Origin: Candidatus Rokuibacteriota bacterium
Lineage (GTDB): Bacteria; Methylomirabilota; Methylomirabilia; Rokubacteriales; CSP1-6
Assembly (NCBI GenBank): GCA_016179165.1
Contig: JACORX010000138.1
Coordinates: forward strand, 1 to 10,645
Direction of reading: 5' to 3'
DNA: 10,645 nt
Shown: positions 1 to 7,536 of the stretch, one piece after another
How the letters are laid out: each line of letters begins with the position of its first letter
Numbering within the stretch: the stretch's first letter is position 1
Notes under the pieces: model-generated
What the model was told of the DNA's origin: nothing
Database searches by the model: none
What the model saw: only the letters and a program-made list of their open reading frames with translations
Made by a program: the position numbers and the translations under genes

Positions 1-77
1 GTATAGATTAGGATAAAGCCCCTGAACCCTCTCACCAAACCTGGTCAAGTCCACCGGAACGCATTCGACGTAGGGGG

Positions 78-293
78 TTAGGCCTGCTTTCGAATCACGG
101 CGACCCCGTGCGTTTTAAGGCGATCGATTACCCAGGCAGGGTTTCGTTTCCCATCCGCTCGGCGGTCACGTACGACCTCGACCTCCTTGTCCCTCTCAAA
201 GGCCTGGAGGAGGTGTTCGTAGAGATCATCCTGGCCCCGGGAGACCAGGATGGTCCATCGACGAGCAGGCTTTCGTGGCTGCGTGTTTGACAT
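78..293 (-). CDS. Small basic protein of unknown function (71 aa)
   Basis: I do not recognise a named family. The start is the ATG at 293, just downstream of the preceding gene's stop (47 nt gap); a longer frame reaching to 536 only overlaps that gene and is not credible. The first ~12 residues are Lys/Arg-rich. Then comes a beta-strand-like TILVSRG, an acidic amphipathic helix (about residues 20-36), a second strand with the motif EVEVVRDRR, a variable basic stretch, and a C-terminal helix-strand WVIDRLKTHGVAVIRK. This strand-helix-DRR-helix-strand layout resembles short stand-alone proteins with a VxxDRRxxxRR core found beside signalling genes in several Gram-negative lineages; I recall this from experience and have not checked it. 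There is no signal peptide or membrane segment. GC at third positions is visibly lower than in the flanking genes. It is probably the last gene of the roadblock unit. No clear ribosome-binding site is visible, so the start is moderately secure. Confidence 0.6.
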   Translation of the reverse strand: MSNTQPRKPARRWTILVSRGQDDLYEHLLQAFERDKEVEVVRDRRADGKRNPAWVIDRLKTHGVAVIRKQA

Positions 294-340
294 GTGCGCT
301 ACCGGACCCAGAGCGATGCAAACCTTGAGCCATGGCACCC

Positions 341-2344
341 TCAGGCCCCGCTGAGCCGCGCTGCCGTCCGCTCGACCTGCAGGCGCGCCAGCCCCGGCCG
401 GCCCGTATCGGCGCCCGACACGACGAGGACGGGCGCGGGACCCGTGGACGACGACAGCCGGCGGATCTCGAGGCGCTCGCTCCCCGAGCGGAGGAAGGCG
501 GAGTGGAAGGATCCGAGCGCCCCCACCTGGGCGCACTGCTCCATGACTTGCGCGAGCTCCCAGGCGAACGGTGCCAGCTCCCCGGCCGACGCAGCCGGAG
601 AAACGAAACAGTGAATGAGAGCGCCACTCGTCGGCTCGCGATACGACTGAGCCGTGAGAGGTCCGAAGGCTTCGAGGTCCTCCGCGGCGACCGTGGGCGG
701 CGGGGGGGCGTAGTCGAACCTCGTCGCGGGCGTCACAGCCTGTCGCTCCGCCGCCGGTGAGCCGGGATCATGCGCGGCCGCCGCGCGCCGCGCGAGGATC
801 TCGAGACGGGCCAGCGGGCCGCCCGGGTGCAAGCCCACGGCGAGCGCCGTGCCGGTGTTCCATCCGGATCCGACGGGAGTGAGCACGAGCGCGCCTCCGA
901 CTCCGCGCAGGGTCGCCTGTTCGACGGGCCGCGGCGCACGGCGCGCGATCAGGGGACTCAGTCGGCCGGCTGCGGCCGCCACCGCGTTGCTGGCCAGACC
1001 CGTCGCCGACACGCTGATGATCGCGAAATCTCCGACCTGCACCTTCTCGAGGGCCGCGGTCTCCCAAGGGGCCAGGAGGGCGGCGAGCGTCTCAGTATCA
1101 CCCCGGGACTCGGGGTGCGCCATCTGCGGCCCTGGGAAGGCACCCCTCTCGATGGTCCGAGCCTGGACGGGCGCCTCAATCGGCGCGGGGCAGCTCTCGA
1201 TCCCCGGCACCTCCACCGGCTCTCGCCCGATCGACGCCGCAAACACGTCCGGCGGTAGTTGCCGTACGATCTCGTCCAGCGGCAGCAGCAGCCGCCCCTT
1301 CACGATCCGCTCCTTCACCTCCGCCGGCGCCACCGCGAACACCGCCGCCGGAAACTGCTCCACCACCACCTCCCACGCCACCTGCACCACGCCCTCGCCC
1401 AGCTGCGGCAAGACCACGTCCTGCGGCACCACCAGCGTCTCCGCCTCCCGCAGCCGCGCCCCTACCTGCCCCAGCGGCACCCGAAACGCCCCAGGCGGCA
1501 GCTGTCCCACCACCCGGTCGAACGGAATCCGCACCACTGCTGCCGCCGGCGCCGGCGCCTCCAACGTCGCCGGCGCGTCGGCCGCAATCGCCGCCGAAAA
1601 CGACGGCTCGGGCGCCACCAGCTCGTCCGGCGCCTCGAGGGTTTCTTCGACCACTCGGGCGGCGGGCTCATCCGGGACGACGACCGGAAGCTTTGCCACC
1701 GCGGGCGGCGGCCCTGCCAGCGCGGGGGCTGCGACGGCCATCGCGGGCAGCGCGCCCACGGCCTTGGCGACCGGGGCGGACGCCGCGGACTCGTGCTCGG
1801 CTCCGGCCGAGATCCGCGCCCAGGCCCTGCGGTCCTTAGATGGAATGATCTCAGGAGCCTGCCGCGGCTGCTTCGTCGCCCCCGCCCGGGCCCGAGTCAC
1901 GCCCGCCTGGGGACGAGGGGCCGCTGCCCGAGGAGCGAGCGCCCCGAGGAACGGCAAGGTCATGACCAGCGAGCCGACCATGGCAAGGACGAGGGCCGGA
2001 GGAAAGCCCCACAGTGCCGGCGCCAGCGCCTGCTCGAAGGAGATGAAGCCGACCCTCGCGTAGAGCCACGCCGTCGCGAGAGCGATGCCCACGTGCAGGA
2101 TCGCCAGTGTGAAAAAACCGGCCAGCCAGCCGCCTATCCGCATGCGCGGAACGCAGAGCGGCAGCACCAGCCCGTAGACGAGGGCGGGCGCCGCCACGGC
2201 CGCCCACCACGGCTGCTGCAGCTTCACGACGGGATTCACCACGTAGAGCGCCGTCGACGAGCCGAGCGCGAGGACCAACGCGGCGATGGCGGCGAGCCAC
2301 GCCCAGGGTTTCTTGAAGTTGGAGATGCCGGCGGATGTCGCCAT
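341..2344 (-). CDS. Four-helix membrane protein with duplicated ~50-aa module and two roadblock/LC7-like domains (667 aa)
   Basis: The start chosen is the ATG at 2344, which overlaps the stop of the upstream response-regulator gene (TGATG), implying translational coupling; the frame stays open further upstream only inside that gene. Visible architecture: four hydrophobic segments at about residues 14-36, 45-66, 72-96 and 108-135. A Pro/Ala-rich, probably disordered linker spans about 138-270. Two tandem copies of a ~50-residue module with QLPP/QFPA motifs lie at 273-371, and a second linker at 372-415. Two alpha/beta regions follow at about 416-522 and 556-663. Each ends with strands and a long helix in the pattern of roadblock/LC7 domains (for example ALVLTPVG then GTALAVGL then LARLEILARRAA). 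Roadblock proteins such as MglB act as dimeric regulators or GAPs of small Ras-like GTPases. The inferred role is a membrane-anchored partner of the neighbouring receiver-roadblock protein. No catalytic motif is seen. The roadblock assignment is by pattern only and needs a profile or structure search. Confidence 0.75.
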   Translation of the reverse strand: MATSAGISNFKKPWAWLAAIAALVLALGSSTALYVVNPVVKLQQPWWAAVAAPALVYGLVLPLCVPRMRIGGWLAGFFTLAILHVGIALATAWLYARVGFISFEQALAPALWGFPPALVLAMVGSLVMTLPFLGALAPRAAAPRPQAGVTRARAGATKQPRQAPEIIPSKDRRAWARISAGAEHESAASAPVAKAVGALPAMAVAAPALAGPPPAVAKLPVVVPDEPAARVVEETLEAPDELVAPEPSFSAAIAADAPATLEAPAPAAAVVRIPFDRVVGQLPPGAFRVPLGQVGARLREAETLVVPQDVVLPQLGEGVVQVAWEVVVEQFPAAVFAVAPAEVKERIVKGRLLLPLDEIVRQLPPDVFAASIGREPVEVPGIESCPAPIEAPVQARTIERGAFPGPQMAHPESRGDTETLAALLAPWETAALEKVQVGDFAIISVSATGLASNAVAAAAGRLSPLIARRAPRPVEQATLRGVGGALVLTPVGSGWNTGTALAVGLHPGGPLARLEILARRAAAAHDPGSPAAERQAVTPATRFDYAPPPPTVAAEDLEAFGPLTAQSYREPTSGALIHCFVSPAASAGELAPFAWELAQVMEQCAQVGALGSFHSAFLRSGSERLEIRRLSSSTGPAPVLVVSGADTGRPGLARLQVERTAARLSGA
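1232..1528 (-). repeat. Tandem duplicated ~50-residue coding repeat (two units)
   Basis: Inside the 667-residue membrane protein, residues 273-323 (about 1376-1528) and 322-371 (about 1232-1381) align over nearly their whole length with one single-residue gap. Shared positions include a P/A-x-[DE]-x-V-V-x-Q-[LF]-P opening (DRVVGQLPPGAF against EVVVEQFPAAVF), a central V..R helix, and a closing [VL]P-x-D-x-[VI]-x-x-QL (VPQDVVLPQL against LPLDEIVRQL). Each unit itself looks like two half-units carrying the same P-x-D...QLP motif, so the stretch can also be read as four ~25-residue half-repeats. The function is unknown; it could be a beta-alpha protein-binding repeat. Confidence 0.6.
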
Positions 2345-3123
2345 CAGATGGACCGGAGCAGCTCCAGCAGGACCCTCTTGACGTAGTGGCGGACCTTGCC
2401 GAGCACGTGCGGGTCGCTCAGCACGACCGCGAGGATGGCCGAGGGCCCGGCGCCGTGCAACAGGACCATGCCGGCCTCGTAGTCGAGGACCATGCTCGAG
2501 AGCGCGCCCTGTCCCATCTCGCGCCCGAGGCCCTCCGACGCCTCGGCCAGCCACGCGGCCAAGGCGCCGGCGACCTCGGCGCCGACCCCGATCTCACCGG
2601 CGGTCTCGATGACGAAGCCCTCACGGTCCACGAGAGCCGCCAGTCGCACGCCGGGCATGGACGCCAAACGCACCAGGATCGCCTTGAGGTCGGACAGCGC
2701 CACCATCTCGTCAGCGGCCGCCGCCGGAAGACCGACCGGCGCCGCGGCGCGCCGAGAGCGGGCGGCCAGGAGCTCGTCCACCTTTCGCGCGAGGTCGTCG
2801 GCCGTGAACGGCTTCCGCAGGACGTCGCTGGGGCGGACCTGCGCCGCCCGATCGAGGACGGCGCTGTTGATGAAACCGGAGATGAGGAGCACCGGCGTTT
2901 CGGACAGCGTCGGGTGCGCGCGCACGAACTCGCAGATACGGTAGCCGTCCCCGTCCGGCATGACGATGTCGCAGACGACGACGTCGGGCATGGCGCTGCC
3001 AATGCGCTCCATTGCCTCGGCGCCCGACGAGGCGGAGAGCACCTCGAATCCCTTCAGCCCGAACGCGCGCTCGACCATTTTACGCACCGAGAGGCTGTCG
3101 TCCACGATCAGCACCTTGGCCAT
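2344..3123 (-). CDS. Response regulator: receiver domain fused to C-terminal roadblock/LC7-like domain (259 aa)
   Basis: Residues 1-120 form a CheY-like receiver. The acidic pair is D8/D9 in VLIVDDS, the phospho-acceptor is D52 in VVVCDIVMPDGDG, the switch Ser is S82 in LLISG, and the conserved Lys-Pro is K104-P105. All residues needed for phosphotransfer and Mg2+ binding are present. A short Arg/Ala-rich linker (121-143) leads to residues 145-257. That part has the roadblock/LC7 pattern: helix LKAILVRLAS, strand LAALVDREGFVIE, a long helix, strands SSMVLDYEAGMVLLHG and AILAVVL, and a final helix. There is no DNA-binding output domain, so signalling is probably by protein-protein contact. By analogy with MglB-type roadblock proteins the output may be a Ras-like GTPase or the coupled membrane protein encoded next. 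No histidine kinase is encoded nearby. The ATG at 3123 gives the canonical MAKVLIVDD start, with an AAGGAGAA sequence 11 nt upstream. Receiver confidence is very high, roadblock confidence good. Confidence 0.9.
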   Translation of the reverse strand: MAKVLIVDDSLSVRKMVERAFGLKGFEVLSASSGAEAMERIGSAMPDVVVCDIVMPDGDGYRICEFVRAHPTLSETPVLLISGFINSAVLDRAAQVRPSDVLRKPFTADDLARKVDELLAARSRRAAAPVGLPAAAADEMVALSDLKAILVRLASMPGVRLAALVDREGFVIETAGEIGVGAEVAGALAAWLAEASEGLGREMGQGALSSMVLDYEAGMVLLHGAGPSAILAVVLSDPHVLGKVRHYVKRVLLELLRSI

Positions 3124-3134
3124 CGAGTCGAGCG

Positions 3135-3142
3135 TTCTCCTT
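3135..3142 (-). promoter_or_regulatory. Ribosome-binding site of the receiver-roadblock gene
   Basis: AAGGAGAA on the minus strand, separated by 11 nt from the ATG at 3123. The spacing is slightly long, but it is the only Shine-Dalgarno-like sequence nearby and supports that start. Confidence 0.6.
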
Positions 3143-3151
3143 CAGGGGTCT

Positions 3152-3188
3152 CCGGCACCGCCCATGATGGGCTCGGAAAGGGTGCCGG
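3152..3188 (-). promoter_or_regulatory. Nested inverted repeat in the divergent intergenic region / presumed 5' leader
   Basis: A perfect 8-bp inverted repeat, CCGGCACC at 3152-3159 and GGTGCCGG at 3181-3188, encloses a second perfect inverted repeat, CCCAT-G-ATGGG (3161-3171). If transcription of the receiver-roadblock gene starts upstream of 3188, the RNA could fold an 8-bp GC-rich stem with a 21-nt loop ending 28 nt before the start codon and just upstream of its ribosome-binding site. It could equally be a DNA operator with two dyads. It lacks a T-run on either strand, so a terminator is unlikely. The repeat is seen directly; its function is inference. Confidence 0.4.
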
Positions 3189-3303
3189 CCACCCTCATTA
3201 CGCGCCGCAACCTACCGTAACCTTGGGTGTTTCAGAATGGCGTCTGGACGCCGGGAGTGTCAAGCGAAACCCGCCTGCCCGCCTTGCGGTGCGGTAGGGG
3301 GGT

Positions 3304-3993
3304 ATGTTAGCGTGGCTCTGCATTTTTATGGATCTGACAGCCGCCGTCCTCGAGCCCAACCGAGCCCTAGCCCTCCGCTTGGTGGTCGCTCTGGGCATCC
3401 TCCTCGTTGGGTGGCTGACAGCTAAAGTCTCGAAAGGACTGGTGTTCCGTTTCTTGCTGACGGTTCGCTTCGACATCGCTTCCGAGAAGGCCGGTATCGA
3501 CGACGTCCTGGTCCGGGCAGATATCAGGCAGAGCCCGGCCGAGCTGCTTGCCGTGCTCGTCTACTGGCTGATGCTGCTGGCCACCCTGGTCGCAGCAGTG
3601 AGCGCTCTCGGTCTCGGCCAGGTCTCGGAGGTCCTGACGCGGTGCCTGGTCTACGTCCCGAAGGTCATCGCGGCCGTGGTGGTGCTTATCCTCGGGCTCT
3701 TCCTCGCGAGCTTTCTGGCTGGGGTCGTCCGCGCCGCGGCGGCGAACGCCGGGATGGCCGAGAGCGACGCGCTGGCAGCGCTCGTCCGCTACGCCGTCGT
3801 GGCTTTCACCGCGGCCGTGACGCTCGAGGAACTCGGCATCGCGCCGGAGCTGGTCCGCTCGGCCTTTGTCATCCTCTTCGGCGCGGTGGCGCTGGCGCTG
3901 GCGTTGGCCTTCGGACTCGGGTGCAAGGACCTGGCACGGGAGTGGATGGTTCGATTCCTCGACACCGCGCGGGCGCGCCGGAAGTCCCACTAA
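3304..3993 (+). CDS. Integral membrane protein with MscS-type conserved TM helices, no channel beta-domain (229 aa)
   Basis: Five hydrophobic segments at about residues 22-42, 80-103, 117-142, 159-176 and 184-206 alternate with short polar loops. Two similar helix-hairpin halves (about 80-150 and 157-215) resemble the duplicated 'conserved TM helix' family (PF05552) seen in small MscS-related proteins. The C-terminal FGLGCKDLAREW corresponds to the usual FGLGGKDLARE of that family and of the MscS pore end, with Cys replacing Gly. The protein stops right there, so the MscS cytosolic beta and alpha/beta domains are missing. Related proteins are annotated as mechanosensitive-channel-like; a channel role here is inference. 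An in-frame TAG at 3295 limits the start to ATG 3304 or ATG 3328. The purine run at 3296-3302 is too close to the first and too far from the second, so the start is uncertain. It is the first gene of the rightward cluster, 16 nt before the thioredoxin gene. Confidence 0.75.
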   Translation: MLAWLCIFMDLTAAVLEPNRALALRLVVALGILLVGWLTAKVSKGLVFRFLLTVRFDIASEKAGIDDVLVRADIRQSPAELLAVLVYWLMLLATLVAAVSALGLGQVSEVLTRCLVYVPKVIAAVVVLILGLFLASFLAGVVRAAAANAGMAESDALAALVRYAVVAFTAAVTLEELGIAPELVRSAFVILFGAVALALALAFGLGCKDLAREWMVRFLDTARARRKSH

Positions 3994-3999
3994 AGGAGA
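3992..3999 (+). promoter_or_regulatory. Ribosome-binding site of the thioredoxin gene
   Basis: AAAGGAGA lies directly after the TAA of the membrane-protein gene and 10 nt before the ATG at 4010. It fixes that start over the longer frame beginning inside the upstream gene. Confidence 0.75.
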
Positions 4000-4009
4000 C
4001 GCGTATCGT

Positions 4010-4336
4010 ATGGCTGAGACGACACTGCATCTGACGGAGGCGAGCTTCGACGCCGAGATCGGCAAGCACAAGGAGGTCCTCATGGTGGACTTCTGGGCGG
4101 AGTGGTGCCAGCCCTGCCGGGCCATCGCACCGGCGCTCGAGGAGCTGGCCCAAGAGTCAAACGGCTCGGTGAGCCTCGCGAAGGTCAACGTAGACGACAA
4201 TCCGCAGCTCGCCGCGCGCTACGGCGTCCGCTCCATCCCGACCATCCTCTTCATGAAGGACGGCAAGGTCATGGATCAGGTCATCGGCGCGGTGCCCAAG
4301 TCCCAGATGAAGAAGAAGCTCGACGCCCTCGCGTAG
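4010..4336 (+). CDS. trxA: Thioredoxin with CQPC active site (108 aa)
   Basis: A complete single-domain cytosolic thioredoxin of the usual ~108-residue length. It has the redox motif WCQPC (W32, C33, C36) inside VDFWAEWCQPCRAIAP, the buried Asp D27, the cis-proline P77 in SIPT, and the conserved Gly near the C-terminus (G93). The only departure from the classic TrxA motif is Gln for Gly between the cysteines. In thioredoxin-fold proteins that dipeptide tunes redox potential and partner choice. There is no signal peptide. It reduces disulfides in cytoplasmic proteins using electrons from thioredoxin reductase, which is not encoded here. The start is set by an AAAGGAGA ribosome-binding site. 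The gene sits 16 nt after the MscS-like gene and 10 nt before trpE, so cotranscription is likely. Assignment to the thioredoxin family is very secure; the exact subfamily is less so. Confidence 0.93.
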   Translation: MAETTLHLTEASFDAEIGKHKEVLMVDFWAEWCQPCRAIAPALEELAQESNGSVSLAKVNVDDNPQLAARYGVRSIPTILFMKDGKVMDQVIGAVPKSQMKKKLDALA

Positions 4337-4346
4337 CCCTACCGCC

Positions 4347-5911
4347 ATGACCACGCTGGGGCACGCGCTGCCCCCGCTCTCTCCGTCGCGCGAGGAGTTC
4401 CATCGGCTGGCCGCCGGCGGCAACCTCGTGCCGGTCTATGCCGAGGTGGCGGCCGACCTCGACACGCCGCTCTCGGCCTTCCTGCGCCTGCGACCCGGGC
4501 CGTATGCCTTCCTCCTGGAATCGGTCGAGGGCGGCGAGAAGTGGGCGCGCTACTCCTTCCTGGGCTCGGAGCCCTCCATGGTCTTCACCGCGAAGGGACG
4601 TCGGCTCACGGTGCGCCACGCCGGCGGCCGCGTGGAGACGCTCCAGGCGCGGAACCCCTTCGAGGCGCTGCGGGCGCTCCTCGCGCGCTTCAAGCCCGTC
4701 GCCGTGCCCGGGCTGCCGCGCTTTCAGGGCGGCGCCGTGGGCTTCTTCTCCTACGACATGGTCCGCCACGTCGAGAAGCTGCCCCGCCGAGCCAAGGACG
4801 ACCTCAAGCTGCCGGATGCCGTGTTCATGTTCACGGACAGTTTGCTGGTGTTCGACAACCTCCGCCACCGTCTGCTGGTCATCGGCAACGCGCATATCAC
4901 GAGCCGGGATCCGGCCTCGCTCGACCGCGCGTACAACGAGGCCGTCGACAGGATCAAGGCGCTCCTGGCCAAGCTCGCGCGCCCCGCGCGGCCGCCGGCG
5001 CCGCTGACCTTCCCGGCCGTCGAGCCGCTCGTCGCCATGGGCGAGGAGGGTTTCACCTCGACCATGGACGAGGCGACGTACATGGAGCGCGTGCGCCAAG
5101 CCAAGGAGCACATCGCCTCGGGTGACGCCTACCAGATCGTGGTCTCGCGGCGGCTGGACACTGAGCTCCGGGCGGACCCCTTCACCGTCTACCGGGCGCT
5201 GCGCACCATCAACCCGTCGCCCTACCTCTTCTTCCTGCGGCTGGGCAAGACGAGCATCGTCGGCTCCTCGCCCGAGGTGCTCGTGCGCCTCGAAGACGAC
5301 CGCGTCGAGGAGCGGCCCATCGCGGGCACGCACCCGCGGGGCCGGACGGAGGCGGAGGACGACAAGCTGGCGGCCGAAATGCAGTCCGACCCCAAGGAGC
5401 GCGCCGAGCACGTTATGCTCGTGGATCTCGGCCGCAACGACGTCGGGCGGGTGTCCAGGATCGGCTCGGTCGAGGTGACGGAGTTCATGGTGGTCGAGCG
5501 TTATTCGCACGTGATGCACCTCGTCAGCCACGTCCGCGGCCGGCTCGAGCCTGGGCGCGACGCTTTCCACGTGCTCGAGGCCTGCTTCCCGGCCGGGACG
5601 CTGACGGGGGCGCCGAAGATCCGGGCCATGGAGATCATCGAAGAGCTCGAGCCCACCCGCCGCGGACCGTACGGCGGCGCCGTCGGGTACGTCTCGTACT
5701 CGGGCAACCTCGACTCCTGCATCACCATCCGCACCGTGGTCTGCCACCGCGGCCGCGCCTCGATCCAGGTGGGCGCCGGCATCGTGGCCGACTCGGACCC
5801 CAAGACGGAGTGGCTCGAGACCTGCTCCAAGTCGCGCGGCATGCTGCTGGCCCTCCGCGTTTCTCAAGAAACCGGCGGGCAGCACGAGCGCGGGCGGCGG
5901 GAGGGCCTCGC

Positions 5912-5915
<4 letters not shown>
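4347..5915 (+). CDS. trpE: Anthranilate synthase component I (522 aa)
   Basis: Makes anthranilate from chorismate using ammonia delivered by TrpG, the first committed step of tryptophan synthesis. An N-terminal domain (about 1-200) carries LLES with S59, the site of the Ser that contacts feedback-inhibiting tryptophan in characterised TrpE. The chorismate-binding domain (about 240-505) shows PIAGTHPRG (324-332), DLGRND (360-365), HLVSHVRG (391-398), GTLTGAPK (417-424) and VGAGIVADSDP (476-485). Ala rather than Lys in PIAGT favours TrpE over PabB (PIKGT). Length is normal for TrpE; the tail after ~505 is extra and basic. The ATG at 4347 follows the thioredoxin stop by 10 nt and has no good ribosome-binding site, suggesting translational coupling. 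The stop overlaps the trpG start (ATGA), fitting equimolar subunit synthesis. No trp leader or attenuator is visible. trpD and trpC do not follow. Confidence 0.95.
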
Positions 5916-6492
<577 letters not shown>

Positions 6493-6496
<4 letters not shown>

Positions 6497-7536
6497 TAGG
6501 CGCGACCGACCCTCCAAGCCGTTCGTCCTGCCCCGGCGAGCTCGAGATCATCAGGCTCATCCGACGCACCGTCGAACGTAGTCCGGCCGAGCGCGTGGAG
6601 ACCGGCATCGGCGACGACACGGCGGTGCTGCTGCCCCAGCCGGGCGCGCGCCTCCTCGCGACCACGGATCTCATCGTCGAGGACGTCCACTTCCGCCGCG
6701 CCTGGGCCTCGCCCTTCGACATCGGCTGGAAGGCGATGGCCGTCAACCTCTCGGATATCGCAGGCAAGGGCGGGCAACCGCTCTGGGCGCTCGTCGCACT
6801 CGCGCTCCCCGCCCCCGCCGACCCCGCTGAGGTCGAGTCCCTCTACGAAGGCATGAGGCGGGCCGCGGCGCCCCACGGCGTCGCGATCGTCGGCGGCGAC
6901 ACTTCCGTATCTCCCAGGGGCTGGTTCGTCAACGTCACCCTGTTGGGCGAGCACCTGGGCGTCCCGAGGCTCCGCTCCGCGGCCACGCCGGGGGACGCCG
7001 TGGCGGTGACCGGCACGCTTGGACGGTCGGCCGCAGGGCTGGCTGCTCTCGAAGCGGGTCGCGCTCGGCTCGGCGCCGTGCGGCCGGAAACGATCGAGGC
7101 CGTCACCGCGTCGCACCTCCGTCCCACGGCGCGGGTCGCCGAGGGGCGCTGGCTCGGCGCCGCCGCAGGCGTGCATGCCATGATGGACTGCTCTGACGGC
7201 CTCGCCACAGACCTCGGCCACATCTGCCGCGAGAGCCACGTCGGCGCTCGCGTTGAGCTCGACCGCCTGCCGGTGAATCCTGCCGCGCGCGAAGTCGCGG
7301 GCGCCCTCGGTGCCGACGCCCTCTCGTGGGCGACCTCGGGCGGCGAGGACTTCGAGCTCGTCCTGACGTGCGACCGAGCGGCGGTACCCGCGCTCCGCGA
7401 CGGCCTCGGCCGGGCCACGGGCACGGCGCTCACCGTGGTCGGCGAGATCGAGGCCCTCGAGAAGGGCGTCACCTTCCTCGGCGCGGGCGGCGTTCGCGTC
7501 GCGATACCTGCCGGGTACGAGCACTTCAGTGGATAG
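6493..7536 (+). CDS. thiL: Thiamine-monophosphate kinase (347 aa)
   Basis: Phosphorylates thiamine monophosphate to thiamine diphosphate with ATP and Mg2+, the last step of cofactor synthesis; cytosolic. It shows the PurM/AIR-synthase-like signature motifs in order: GIGDDTAV (38-45, metal-binding Asp pair), TTDLIVEDVHF (57-67), KAMAVNLSDIAGKGG (80-94), GGDTS (134-138), DCSDGLATDL (232-241) and SGGEDFELV (282-290). Length is at the upper end of normal. The GTG at 6493 overlaps the trpG stop (GTGA). There is no ribosome-binding site, and the first ~15 residues are not conserved-looking, so the true start could be slightly further in, but coupling supports GTG. The end overlaps the next gene by 8 nt. 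Other thiamine genes are absent from the window. Confidence 0.94.

Noticed and set aside
1..54. Minus-strand open frame from a GTG at 54 running off the left edge (begins MDLTRFGERVQ)
   Set aside because: Only 18 codons are visible, there is no ribosome-binding site, and the A/T-rich third positions are unlike the neighbours. It could be the start of the next gene but cannot be supported.
849..2386. Long plus-strand open frames (404 and 375 codons) opposite the membrane roadblock gene
   Set aside because: They are low-complexity Arg/His/Ser/Ala-rich translations without domains, the expected antisense shadow of a GC-rich gene.
3284..3308. Possible sigma70 promoter TTGCGG...TATGTT before the MscS-like gene
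   Set aside because: The spacing is only 13 bp and the -35 match is poor. I found no better pair in the intergenic region on either strand.
4281..5885. 534-codon minus-strand open frame opposite trpE
   Set aside because: It is rich in Arg/His/Glu with no recognisable domain and lies entirely against the well-conserved trpE. High GC removes stop codons from this antisense frame.
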